Source: BS750m-G77 sp043797735
Lineage (GTDB): Bacteria > Omnitrophota > Gorgyraeia > Gygaellales > Profunditerraquicolaceae
Assembly: GCA_043797735.1 (NCBI GenBank)
Contig: JAZDPH010000066.1
Span: forward strand, 1 to 31,879
DNA length: 31,879 nucleotides
Direction: 5' to 3'
The notes under the pieces were generated by a model. It was not told where the DNA came from. It searched no databases and worked only from the letters and a program-made list of their open reading frames with translations. Within the stretch, counting starts at the first letter, position 1. The number at the start of each line of letters is the position of its first letter. Both the position numbers and the translations under genes were made by a program. Of this stretch, positions 13,500-20,971 are shown piece after piece.

Positions 13500-13787
13500 A
13501 TGAGAAAATTTATAGTAATTGCGCTTTTGGCCGCGCTTCCCTTAATGCAGGGGTGCGCTGTTTTTGTGGCATCGCAGTTGGGCTATTATGAGGCCAAGTC
13601 AAAGTATTCAAGGCTGTATTCTGTTTATGAATCTCTGCAGGAAGAGGAAGGCGCGCCTGTTCAGGATTATGAGGAGTGGCTAAAAGAACAACCCTTAACC
13701 CATAATGAAGTCAAGGTCTTCGTGATTCGCGGGATTCTCTCTAAGGAAGAAGCCCAGCAGATACGGGCGAGGGAGGGGGGCTACTAA
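13500..13787 (+). CDS. Small lipoprotein of unknown function
   Basis: The protein has 95 residues from the ATG at 13500; the in-frame TTG at 13485 overlaps the GGAGAG ribosome-binding site and is rejected. A signal peptide ends in the lipobox LMQGC (Cys about 19). The mature part is charged and helical (YYEAKSKYSRLYSVYESLQ, then TLSKEEAQQIRAREGG). It resembles no family I know. It ends in a strong two-way terminator shared with the cold-shock gene on the other strand. Confidence 0.7.
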   Translation: MRKFIVIALLAALPLMQGCAVFVASQLGYYEAKSKYSRLYSVYESLQEEEGAPVQDYEEWLKEQPLTHNEVKVFVIRGILSKEEAQQIRAREGGY

Positions 13788-13794
13788 ACTAAAT

Positions 13795-13834
13795 AAAAAC
13801 CCCGCTGCCAAATGCTGTCGGCAGCGGGGTTTTT
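13795..13834. terminator. Bidirectional intrinsic terminator
   Basis: AAAAACCCCGCTGCC and GGCAGCGGGGTTTTT form a 15-bp stem with A and T tracts on either side, serving both the lipoprotein (plus) and the cold-shock gene (minus). Confidence 0.95.
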
Positions 13835-13852
13835 ATTTTTTAGGCTTTTAAG

Positions 13853-14056
13853 TTATACTACTCTGCTGACGTTGGTGGCCTGTTCGCCTTTAGTGCCTTG
13901 GGTGATTTCAAACTCGACTTCCATCCCCTCCTCTAAGGTCTTGTAGCCGTCGCCCTTAACCGCGCTGTAATGTACAAATACGTCTTTACCTTCTTCGGAA
14001 GTAATAAAACCGTAACCCTTCTGGTTGCTGAACCATTTTACTTTTCCTTTTGCCAT
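13853..14056 (-). CDS. Cold-shock protein, CspA family
   Basis: The protein has 67 residues, the standard length. It has RNP1 (KGYGFI, 13-18) and RNP2 (VFVHY, 26-30) on a five-strand OB fold, starting MAKGKVKWFSNQKGYGF. It binds single-stranded RNA and DNA and acts as an RNA chaperone. The ATG at 14056 is chosen; the upstream GTG at 14071 lies in the GGAGGTG ribosome-binding site. The promoter at 14183-14210 leaves a leader of about 120 nt, usual for cold-shock genes, which contains a terminator-like hairpin (14084-14128). It is the only gene on the minus strand in this window. Confidence 0.95.
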   Translation of the reverse strand: MAKGKVKWFSNQKGYGFITSEEGKDVFVHYSAVKGDGYKTLEEGMEVEFEITQGTKGEQATNVSRVV

Positions 14057-14083
14057 TTGTTGTTGTTTCACCTCCCCTCAAAC

Positions 14084-14128
14084 AAAAAAAACCGCAAAGC
14101 TTTTTGATAATCTTTTTAAGCTTTACGG
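14084..14128 (-). terminator. Terminator-like hairpin in the csp leader
   Basis: Read on the minus strand, CCGTAAAGCTT pairs with AAGCTTTGCGG (one G-U pair, 11 bp) and is followed at once by eight U residues. It lies in the 5' leader, about 28 bases before the start codon, so it may work as an attenuator or a temperature-sensitive element. Confidence 0.75.
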
Positions 14129-14182
14129 TAATTTCTGTAACACTATTCTTATTTCTCCTCGCTGCGTTTCCAAATCAAACAA

Positions 14183-14210
14183 ACTATATCATCTTTTTTA
14201 GTTTTGTCAA
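14183..14210 (-). promoter_or_regulatory. Sigma70 promoter of csp
   Basis: On the minus strand TTGACA (14210-14205), a 16-base spacer and TATAGT (14188-14183). The start would be near 14176. Confidence 0.75.
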
Positions 14211-14232
14211 TATTTTTTTAGCCTTTTTGCCC

Positions 14233-14260
14233 TTGTAATAGCCGGGAAAACTGATATTAT
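14233..14260 (+). promoter_or_regulatory. Promoter of UMF1-type transporter, possibly leaderless
   Basis: TTGTAA (14233-14238), a 16-base spacer and TATTAT (14255-14260) place the start about 3-4 bases before the ATG at 14271. No ribosome-binding site is seen. Confidence 0.4.
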
Positions 14261-14270
14261 ATTAATAATT

Positions 14271-15539
14271 ATGAAAAAAGCGGGTAAACTCGTTATCGTC
14301 TCCTGGGCGCTCTATGACCTGGCAAATCAGTTTTTCGCCCTAAACGTCGTTTCCTTATACTTTGTCCGCTGGCTTACGTTGGAAAAAGGGGCGCCGGAGA
14401 TCCTCTATAGCGTATTTTTCGGGATTTCAACTCTCTTTGTGGCTTTATTTGCCCCGGTATTAGGGGCAGTCTCCGACGCCGCCGGAAGGCGCATGCCCTT
14501 TCTTCTTTACTGCACCTTGCTTTCCATATCATTTACCATGCTGCTGGGGCTGGCCGGGAATATTTTTCTGGGGCTGGCCTTTTTTGCTATTGCTAATTTC
14601 GGCTGCCAGATGGGTATAGTCTTTTATAATGCCCTGCTTGCCGATATAGCCCCCCGCCGTAAATTAGGGCTGATCTCCGGCCTGGGCAGGATGTTCGGTT
14701 ACGGCGGGGCAATCGTTACCCTGCTTATTACAAAGCCGATAATACTAAAAAGCGGTTATCAGGCGGTTTTTTTGCCTACCGGTTTTTTCTTTTTACTGTT
14801 TTCCCTGCCCTGTATACTCTTTGTAAAGGATGCCGCCCCCCGTCCGGTGCGGGTAAGCGCCCTTAGTTTTTTTAACAAAGAAAGCTTCGTTACTTTTTTA
14901 AAAAACATAAGGAGCATTATTTTCAGCGCGCAGGAGTTTCCCTACCTTTCTAATTTTTTAAAGGCCTCTTTCTTTGCTCTATGCGGGATAAACGCGGTAA
15001 TCCTTTTTATGTCTATTTATGCCACGAAGGTTTTTGCCTTAGGCGAATCGCAGATTATAGACCTGGTCGCCTTTTCCGCCCTTTTTGCCATAGTGGGAAG
15101 TTTTATCTCCGGCTTTATCAGTGATTACATCGGACACAAACGCACCCTCTTTGCGGTATTCATCATGTGGATAGCCTGTTTTACCTGCGGGGCATTTGCC
15201 CGGAACTTTACTTTATACTGGGTAGTCGGGGCGCTGGTCGGCCTTGCCCTCGGCGCCACCTGGACGGTTTCCCGCGCCCTGGCCGTCAAGATAGCCCCGC
15301 CGGAAAGATTAGGCGAGATATTCGGCCTGTTTAATTTTGCCGGGTATCTTGCGGCGATAGTCGGGCCGTTATTTTGGAGCCTGGTTTTATTAATCGCCGG
15401 CTCATTCGGCGCCAAAGGTTACCGCCTGGCATTGTTGAGTTTAAATTTATTTATGTTCGTAGGCCTGTGGTTTTTGCTGCGCATACCAAAAATAAAAGTA
15501 AATGAATTCGCAGGAATTAGTAATCCACAAAAGATTTAG
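14271..15539 (+). CDS. MFS transporter, UMF1/Atg22-like
   Basis: The protein has 422 residues and about 12 membrane helices. The opening SWALYDLANQFF is the signature of the UMF1 (Atg22-like) branch. GAVSDAAGRRMPFLLYC, an MFS cytoplasmic loop, and FISDYIGHKRTLF in the second half support the fold. Bacterial members have no settled substrate; some are thought to export amino acids or lipophilic compounds. It overlaps the lipid ligase/acyltransferase gene by 38 bases. A role in lipid or lysolipid movement, as for the LplT transporter next to Aas, is an inference from this neighbour. Confidence 0.85.
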   Translation: MKKAGKLVIVSWALYDLANQFFALNVVSLYFVRWLTLEKGAPEILYSVFFGISTLFVALFAPVLGAVSDAAGRRMPFLLYCTLLSISFTMLLGLAGNIFLGLAFFAIANFGCQMGIVFYNALLADIAPRRKLGLISGLGRMFGYGGAIVTLLITKPIILKSGYQAVFLPTGFFFLLFSLPCILFVKDAAPRPVRVSALSFFNKESFVTFLKNIRSIIFSAQEFPYLSNFLKASFFALCGINAVILFMSIYATKVFALGESQIIDLVAFSALFAIVGSFISGFISDYIGHKRTLFAVFIMWIACFTCGAFARNFTLYWVVGALVGLALGATWTVSRALAVKIAPPERLGEIFGLFNFAGYLAAIVGPLFWSLVLLIAGSFGAKGYRLALLSLNLFMFVGLWFLLRIPKIKVNEFAGISNPQKI

Positions 15540-18156
15540 CGAGGTTGCCCGCCGTTTTCCCGGCAAGGCCGCCCTTCAGGTTAAAAGGGGGGGGCGTTGG
15601 GAGAAAATTAACTATAAAGATTTAGAGGAACGGTCATTGAGGGTAGCCGGATTCCTGCGCCATAGCGGTGTTAGCTCAGGCGGCTTTGCCGGGCTTATTC
15701 TGGAGAACCGCCCCGAGTGGATGGTGATTTATTTGGGGATGATGTATGCGGGAATAGCCTGCGTGCCGCTTGATACGCAGTTAACCGGCGATGAGCTCTT
15801 AAACCTGGCCTCCGACAGCGGCGCTAAGGTTCTTTTTTGCTCAAACGAGATCTTCAATAAAAAAATTACCCCCCAACTCCGCGGGCTTTTAAACAAGATC
15901 GTCATACTGGGCCTTGACGGGGCGCCGCCGGATGGCTGCCTGGATTTTAAGGAGATAGAAAACTTTGCCCCTTTAGATGAATCCGGCAGCCCTTCCGAGC
16001 CGGAGGCAATTGCCTCCTTGATTTATACCTCCGGCACCACCGCCGTGCCCAAGGGGGTGCTCTTGGCTCATAAAAACCTCTGCTCAAATTTCTTGAGCAT
16101 ATCTGAGTTAAACCTTTTTCACTCCAGCGACAATATTCTCTCAATTCTGCCCCTGCACCATTCGTATCCGTTTATGGTGAATTTATTAGTCCCGCTTTTA
16201 TCCGGGGCAACGGTTACATTTCCGCTTGCGGGATTTAAGCCGCAGGAACTGATAACGATTATGCGGGAGGCAGCCGTTACTCTTTTGGCCGGGGTGCCGC
16301 AATTTTTCTCTCTTATCTATAATTCCATCTCCGAGAAGATAAAGAAGGCGCCATTTTTTATCAGGCCTTTTCTTTCGCCCTTTATCAGGGCGCAGGTCAA
16401 ACGGCAGTTCGGCAGCCTAAGGTTTATGGTCAGCGGCGGGGCAAGGCTTGAGCCTGCGCTTGCCCGGGGCCTGGAGAAAGCGGGCCTTAGAATTACCGAG
16501 GGATACGGGCTTACCGAGACTTCGCCGGTAGTAACCCTTAATCCTATCAGGCGCGTTAAATTCGGCTCAGCCGGGACGGCTATACCCGGCGTCCAGATAA
16601 AAATAAAAAGCCCTGATAGCGCAGGGACAGGAGAGGTTTTAATCAAGGGGCCCAATGTGATGATGGGGTATTTTAAGCATCCGGAATTGACTTCGGCGGT
16701 GATAAAAGACGGCTGGTTTCATTCCGGGGACTTAGGTTATATTGATAAAGAGGGATATCTGTTTATCACCGGCAGGGAAAAGGAAGTAATTGTATTGAGT
16801 TCAGGCAAGAATATTTATCCGGAGGAACTGGAGGCATATTACGGCGCCAGCCCCTGCATAAAAGAAATCTGCGTTCTGCAGAAGGCCGAAAAAAAATCCG
16901 GACTAGCCTGTGAGCCGTTGTATGCGGTAGTATTTCCGGATTTTGAATACTGCCGTAAGCAAAACATAGCCAATATTTATGCCAAGGTGCGCTGGGAACT
17001 TGAGAATTTATCCAGGAAACTCCCTGCCTACAAGCATATTATGGGTTTTGCGCTTACCAAGTTTGAATTGCCTCGCACCACCCTGAAGAAATTAAAGAGG
17101 TACAAGATAAAACAAGACTACTCCAAAGACATAACCGGCGGCGAGCCCGGCGTTAAAAAGAGCGGCCTCTCGCAGGAGGAGAAGGAAATCTTGGGTACTG
17201 AAACCGCCCAAAAAATAATCCGTTATCTTGCCGCCCAGCTGAAAAAACCGGTGTATTTAGACAGCCACCTTGAAATAGACCTGGGAATTGACTCCCTGAC
17301 GCTGGTGGAGTTGGCGTTAGGCATAGAGAGGCTATTTTCGCTTGACTTGCCGGATGATTTCTTTTTGGGGGCGGCTACTATAAAAGAGGTAGTCCTGAAG
17401 ATAGAGGATTTGCGCAAGGGCTGCCCGTCGGCCGCAAAATCAACCCTGGAAAACTGGGGCCAGATTTTAAGAGAGCCGCCGCGCGCAGAGATAATCAAAA
17501 AAATCCGGCTGAAGCCGGCCCTGCTTGATTATCTGCTTACCGGGATCTTTAAGGCGCTGTTTCTTTTGATTTTCAGGGCGCTTTGGTTGTTGAGGATAAG
17601 GGCAGAAAGCCCGCTTGCGCCAAAGGGCCCTTATATTATCTGCCCCAACCACGCCAGTTTCTTAGACGGATTCGTGGTTTTTGCCGGCCTCCCCCTGAAA
17701 GTCGCCTTAAATACCTATTTTATCGGGCACAGTTATATCTTTGAGTACCCGCTGGTAAAATGGGCGATAAAGTTGGCGCGGCTTATCCCGATTAACCCCA
17801 ATACCCGCTTAGTGGATGCGATGCAGGCGGCTTCTTACCTTCTCTCTAAGGGCAAGATTGTCTGCATCTTTCCGGAAGGGGAGCGTTCCATAAACGGGGA
17901 GCCGGCAGAATTCAAAAAAGGCATCGGCATCCTGCTTAAGGAGCTTGGCATCCCGGCTGTGCCCGTCTACATTAAGGGAACGCATCAAGCCTGGCCAAGG
18001 GGGGCGCCCGCGCCAAAGCCATACCCTCTAAAGATTACCTTTGGGAAGCCGCTTTTGGCGCAGGAGCTGCTCAAGCAGGGCACTGAAGGCCCCGTAGGCG
18101 CCCATGAAGCCATCGCCTCGGCTTTAAAGGAGGAGGTAGTAAGGCTGAAACCGTAA
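15502..18156 (+). CDS. AMP-ligase / acyl carrier / PlsC acyltransferase fusion (Aas-like)
   Basis: The protein has 884 residues in three domains. Residues about 1-560 are an AMP-forming acyl-ACP/CoA synthetase: YTSGTTAVPKG (about 174-184), EGYGLTETSPV, WFHSGDLGYID and the lysine region TTLKKLKRYK. Residues about 570-645 are an acyl carrier domain with LGIDSL, Ser about 597 being the phosphopantetheine site. Residues about 690-884 are a PlsC acyltransferase with NHASFLD (about 715-721) and FPEGERS. It could activate a fatty acid, hold it on its own carrier and pass it to a lysophospholipid or glycerol phosphate. Classic Aas has the acyltransferase first and no internal carrier domain, so the layout is reversed. 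It overlaps the UMF1 transporter gene. Confidence 0.88.
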   Translation: MNSQELVIHKRFSEVARRFPGKAALQVKRGGRWEKINYKDLEERSLRVAGFLRHSGVSSGGFAGLILENRPEWMVIYLGMMYAGIACVPLDTQLTGDELLNLASDSGAKVLFCSNEIFNKKITPQLRGLLNKIVILGLDGAPPDGCLDFKEIENFAPLDESGSPSEPEAIASLIYTSGTTAVPKGVLLAHKNLCSNFLSISELNLFHSSDNILSILPLHHSYPFMVNLLVPLLSGATVTFPLAGFKPQELITIMREAAVTLLAGVPQFFSLIYNSISEKIKKAPFFIRPFLSPFIRAQVKRQFGSLRFMVSGGARLEPALARGLEKAGLRITEGYGLTETSPVVTLNPIRRVKFGSAGTAIPGVQIKIKSPDSAGTGEVLIKGPNVMMGYFKHPELTSAVIKDGWFHSGDLGYIDKEGYLFITGREKEVIVLSSGKNIYPEELEAYYGASPCIKEICVLQKAEKKSGLACEPLYAVVFPDFEYCRKQNIANIYAKVRWELENLSRKLPAYKHIMGFALTKFELPRTTLKKLKRYKIKQDYSKDITGGEPGVKKSGLSQEEKEILGTETAQKIIRYLAAQLKKPVYLDSHLEIDLGIDSLTLVELALGIERLFSLDLPDDFFLGAATIKEVVLKIEDLRKGCPSAAKSTLENWGQILREPPRAEIIKKIRLKPALLDYLLTGIFKALFLLIFRALWLLRIRAESPLAPKGPYIICPNHASFLDGFVVFAGLPLKVALNTYFIGHSYIFEYPLVKWAIKLARLIPINPNTRLVDAMQAASYLLSKGKIVCIFPEGERSINGEPAEFKKGIGILLKELGIPAVPVYIKGTHQAWPRGAPAPKPYPLKITFGKPLLAQELLKQGTEGPVGAHEAIASALKEEVVRLKP

Positions 18157-18228
18157 AAACGGAGTCAGGCCGCATTGCTTCGAACGGGGATAACGGTGAA
18201 TTTGAAGAAAAATATTGACTAAATTCAT

Positions 18229-18257
18229 TTGTATAATATAATAAACAATTGTATAAT
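18229..18257 (+). promoter_or_regulatory. Promoter of HTH-MNT/HEPN pair
   Basis: TTGTAT (18229-18234), a 17-base spacer and TATAAT (18252-18257). The -10 box is inside the palindrome at 18250-18267. Confidence 0.6.
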
Positions 18258-18267
18258 GTATTATACA
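18250..18267. promoter_or_regulatory. Operator palindrome of HTH-MNT/HEPN pair
   Basis: TGTATAATGTATTATACA is a perfect palindrome with 8-base arms, covering the -10 box and touching the ribosome-binding site (GGAG, 18268-18271). A half-site, TTGTATAATAT, lies at 18229-18239. Likely bound by the winged HTH of the gene it precedes. Confidence 0.7.
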
Positions 18268-18276
18268 GGAGATTCA

Positions 18277-18834
18277 ATGAAGATGAAGAGGAATAATAAA
18301 ACCATAGACATATTCGGGGCGACTAATTCGCTTAAAGTGCTTTCCTATCTTGTCCAGCATCCAGGCAAGGAATTTTTAAACAGTGAAGTTCAGAAAGCGA
18401 CCTTAGCAAGCAGAGCCGGCGCATACCTCGCCTTGAGAGAGCTTGTACGCCAAGGCCTGGTTTCGCAGGAAAGAAGAGGAAGGCTTATCTTTTATCGTAT
18501 CGTCTATGATGATGTTGCCATAAAGCAATTTAAAATACTAAAGAACGTATTTGCGCTGCGCGCTATTATATCAAAGCTTAAACCCTCTTCGCGTAAGGTT
18601 GTACTTTATGGCAGCTACAGCCGCGGAGAGAACGATCCCTCAAGTGATATTGACCTCTTTATGCTCTCAAAAGATCCTATCGCAACAAAGGATACGCTTT
18701 CTTCCATAAGAACCAAGCAGAAAATCCAAGCTGTTGTTAAAACTTCATCTGAGTTTGCTAATTTTAAGGAGAGCGAGAAGGTTTTTATGCAGGAGGTGGA
18801 ACGAGGCATAGTGCTCTGGGAAGAGAAGGAATGA
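18277..18834 (+). CDS. wHTH + MNT nucleotidyltransferase antitoxin-like protein
   Basis: The protein has 185 residues from the ATG at 18277 (GGAG five bases upstream); a TTG at 18229 would put coding sequence over the promoter. Residues about 8-85 form a winged helix (NSLKVLSYLVQHPGKEFLNSEVQKAT...LVSQERRGRLIFYRI). Residues about 105-180 are a minimal nucleotidyltransferase with YGSYSRGENDPSSDIDLF; D124 and D126 bind metal. In MNT/HEPN (type VII) systems this partner AMPylates the HEPN toxin to silence it. The added HTH suggests it also represses its own promoter. Its stop overlaps the start of the HEPN gene (ATGA). Confidence 0.85.
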   Translation: MKMKRNNKTIDIFGATNSLKVLSYLVQHPGKEFLNSEVQKATLASRAGAYLALRELVRQGLVSQERRGRLIFYRIVYDDVAIKQFKILKNVFALRAIISKLKPSSRKVVLYGSYSRGENDPSSDIDLFMLSKDPIATKDTLSSIRTKQKIQAVVKTSSEFANFKESEKVFMQEVERGIVLWEEKE

Positions 18835-19263
18835 CGATAGAATACGATGATTGTATAAAGAGAGGCAAGATTAAACCGTTTTCGCGCGGGCCCGCGCTGG
18901 CTGCAAAGGAAATTGAAGCAGCAGAATCAGACTTAAACCGTGCGCATAAAACCCATAGCGAAGCTGATTATAAGTGGGCGACTATCCAAATTTACTACTC
19001 GATGTTCCATAGCGCAAGGGCCTTGCTATATGTCAAAAGCCTCCGGGAGCACAGCCATTATTGCCTTGTTGCCGCTATCAAGATTATTGTATGTTGAAAC
19101 AAAGATTATCCCGGTACATATCCTTGGAGGATTCCAACAGGCCAAAGACTTAAGAGAAGAAGCCGATTATTACAACAGATGGTCACAGGCCGGCTGCGAA
19201 AAGTTGATAAAGCTGGCTGAGGAGTTTTTGGTGATAGCCAAAAAGACGGTTTTGACGAGATGA
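18831..19263 (+). pseudogene. HEPN toxin gene split by a frameshift
   Basis: Two frames together make one HEPN protein of about 143 residues. The first (18831-19097) ends IYYSMFHSARALLYVKSLREHSHYCLVAAIKI then IVC-stop. The second picks up with LYVETKIIPVHILGGFQQAK, DLREEADYYNRWSQAGCEKL and ends at 19263. Deleting one T near 19084-19087 (in AAGATTATTG) restores AIKILYVET, the sequence expected of the HEPN family. HEPN partners of MNT proteins are RNases active as toxins. As written, the product lacks its C-terminal helices, so it is probably inactive, unless this is a sequencing error or a slippage site. It overlaps the MNT gene by 4 bases. Confidence 0.8.
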
Positions 19264-19399
19264 ATGGCGAAACGGGGGCAGAATTATTTTTAACTATGCC
19301 GCGCTCTACGGAAATAAATCTGGCTCCATTACCGACAAGATTGATACATGGCTGGAGAAGCAGGGGGATGTGAGATAGGGGAGAGTTTATTTATAGTCT
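19264..19399. repeat. Decayed REP-like hairpin and gene remnant
   Basis: ACGGGGGCAGAATTATTTTT (19270-19289) and AAATAAATCTGGCTCCATT (19311-19329) are a degenerate form of the hairpin at 9467-9510. A short open stretch ends TDKIDTWLEKQGDVR-stop at 19378, which looks like the tail of a lost gene. Confidence 0.45.
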
Positions 19400-20971
19400 A
19401 TGAAAGAATTTACTTTATTAATTAACAATAAAGATTTAGATACCGGTATCTACGATTATTATCCATATATAGATAAAGTTATTACCGATTACCAGGGCAC
19501 CAGAGAAAGGCTAAGCGAATTAAAGGAGGGCAATGTTCCGAAAGACGTTGATTATTATATATACGCCCGTTATTGCATAAATAAAGATGATACGAATGCT
19601 ATTGCTATGGAGTCGGCTCGCTGCGCTTTTAAGGAATTTAAAAAAATTCCTCTTTCTGTCCGCAAAAAAATTCTGCTCGGCATTTATTCCTCTTTGCTTG
19701 ATAATAAAGAGGAATTCCTTAAGATTCTAGCCTTTGAAGGGCATCCCAGGAAGTTGGGAGAGTGGGAATTTGAAGGTATGCGTGTCGGTAGCAGTCCCGA
19801 AACCATCAATTATTATTGCAAGCTGATACAAAAAGAAATAGCCAAAAGTTTAAATGAAATCTTGTACGACGCAAGAAGACCTGACGGAGTAGTTTGTATA
19901 AGTCCACCCCGAACCGCCGCTGCCAGTAATTCTTTTAATGCTGTTTTAACTTTTTTAGTAGGTAATGTCTTAATTGTAAAACCTCCTTTAAAGACACCGA
20001 TTTCTACTGTTTTTCTATGGAAAAATGTAGTGAATCCAGTACTGCAAAAATATGATACTCCTCCGGGATTATTGAATGTTGTTATAGGCAACTCAAAGAA
20101 ATTAATGGAGGAGTGGCTTGGAAGTCCATTCGTGAATGATATTATACAATTTGGAGATAGTAAGAAAGGAATTGAAGAGGGCGCGCAAATATACAAGGCA
20201 AATAAGAAACCCATCCTTGAACTTTCTGGCAATGATATCCTTATGGCTTGGAAAGATGCTAATTTAAAGGGGGCGACCGATTCTTTGCTCGAAGGCTTTT
20301 TGGGTTCAACACAAGTCTGCATGATGCCAAAGATCGCTTTAATTCACGAAGGCATTTTTGATAAATTTCTAAAAGAATTCACCGAGAAGACAAAGAGGTT
20401 GAAAGTAGGATTGCCTTCAGATAGCGAAACGCTCTTAAGTCCGGTATCCAAAATTAAAGAATATTTTATTTTTTTAGAAGATGCTTTATCAAAAGGAGCA
20501 AGTTTGATCTGCGGCGGGAAAAGAATGAATCATCAGGGCAAGTTAGATGAAAATGGCTCCTATATACAACCTACGCTAATAAGAATAGATGATGTTGATA
20601 AAGCAAAGACTATGATGTGCATTAATGAAGAAATATTTTTTCCTTTGATTCCGTTAATAAAAATAAACGGAAGCGAGGAAGATATTTTTAATAAAATGGT
20701 AGAGATGGTCAATACTCACAATTATGGATTGAGGGTCTCTTTATGGATTTCTTCTGGAACTTATACCAGAAAATTTGCAAAACAATTAGATAATTGCGGT
20801 ATATTAAGGATAAACTTAAGGCATGTAGGTTTTTCTTATTATATTTCAACGCACGGTGGCACGAAAAGAAGCGGCGGGCCGTATGGAGAAATGAATTATT
20901 TCTGGCAAAGAACATCTCATTTACAAGGCGTTTGCAGGGCAATTGTTAAAAAATCTAAACAGGATGAATAA
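19400..20971 (+). CDS. Aldehyde dehydrogenase superfamily protein
   Basis: The protein has 523 residues, near the usual length. Landmarks: FNAVLTFLVGNVLIVKPPLKTP (cofactor domain), PPGLLNVVIGN, ELSGNDILMAW with the general base (E about 274), GSTQVCMMPK with the catalytic cysteine (about 306), and NEEIFFPLIPL. It oxidises an aldehyde, or reduces an acyl thioester, using NAD(P). Substrate not readable. The sequence is divergent at the N-terminus and lacks the usual GQ before the cysteine (STQVC). No clear ribosome-binding site; GGGGAGAG lies somewhat far upstream. The next gene overlaps its end, so they form a unit. Base composition is clearly AT-richer than the acyltransferase gene to the left. 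Confidence 0.82.
   Translation: MKEFTLLINNKDLDTGIYDYYPYIDKVITDYQGTRERLSELKEGNVPKDVDYYIYARYCINKDDTNAIAMESARCAFKEFKKIPLSVRKKILLGIYSSLLDNKEEFLKILAFEGHPRKLGEWEFEGMRVGSSPETINYYCKLIQKEIAKSLNEILYDARRPDGVVCISPPRTAAASNSFNAVLTFLVGNVLIVKPPLKTPISTVFLWKNVVNPVLQKYDTPPGLLNVVIGNSKKLMEEWLGSPFVNDIIQFGDSKKGIEEGAQIYKANKKPILELSGNDILMAWKDANLKGATDSLLEGFLGSTQVCMMPKIALIHEGIFDKFLKEFTEKTKRLKVGLPSDSETLLSPVSKIKEYFIFLEDALSKGASLICGGKRMNHQGKLDENGSYIQPTLIRIDDVDKAKTMMCINEEIFFPLIPLIKINGSEEDIFNKMVEMVNTHNYGLRVSLWISSGTYTRKFAKQLDNCGILRINLRHVGFSYYISTHGGTKRSGGPYGEMNYFWQRTSHLQGVCRAIVKKSKQDE

Noticed and set aside
14050..14238. 62-codon plus-strand open frame upstream of the UMF1 transporter
   Set aside because: It is antisense to the csp leader and promoter and encodes a Phe/Leu-rich translation of T tracts.
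18229..18276. TTG start for the HTH-MNT protein
   Set aside because: It would translate the promoter and operator; the ATG at 18277 has a GGAG at correct spacing.
18940..19263. Second HEPN-region frame as a separate gene
   Set aside because: Its first half is out-of-frame reading of the HEPN gene; only the part after about 19090 resembles the family, so it is the shifted 3' end of one gene.
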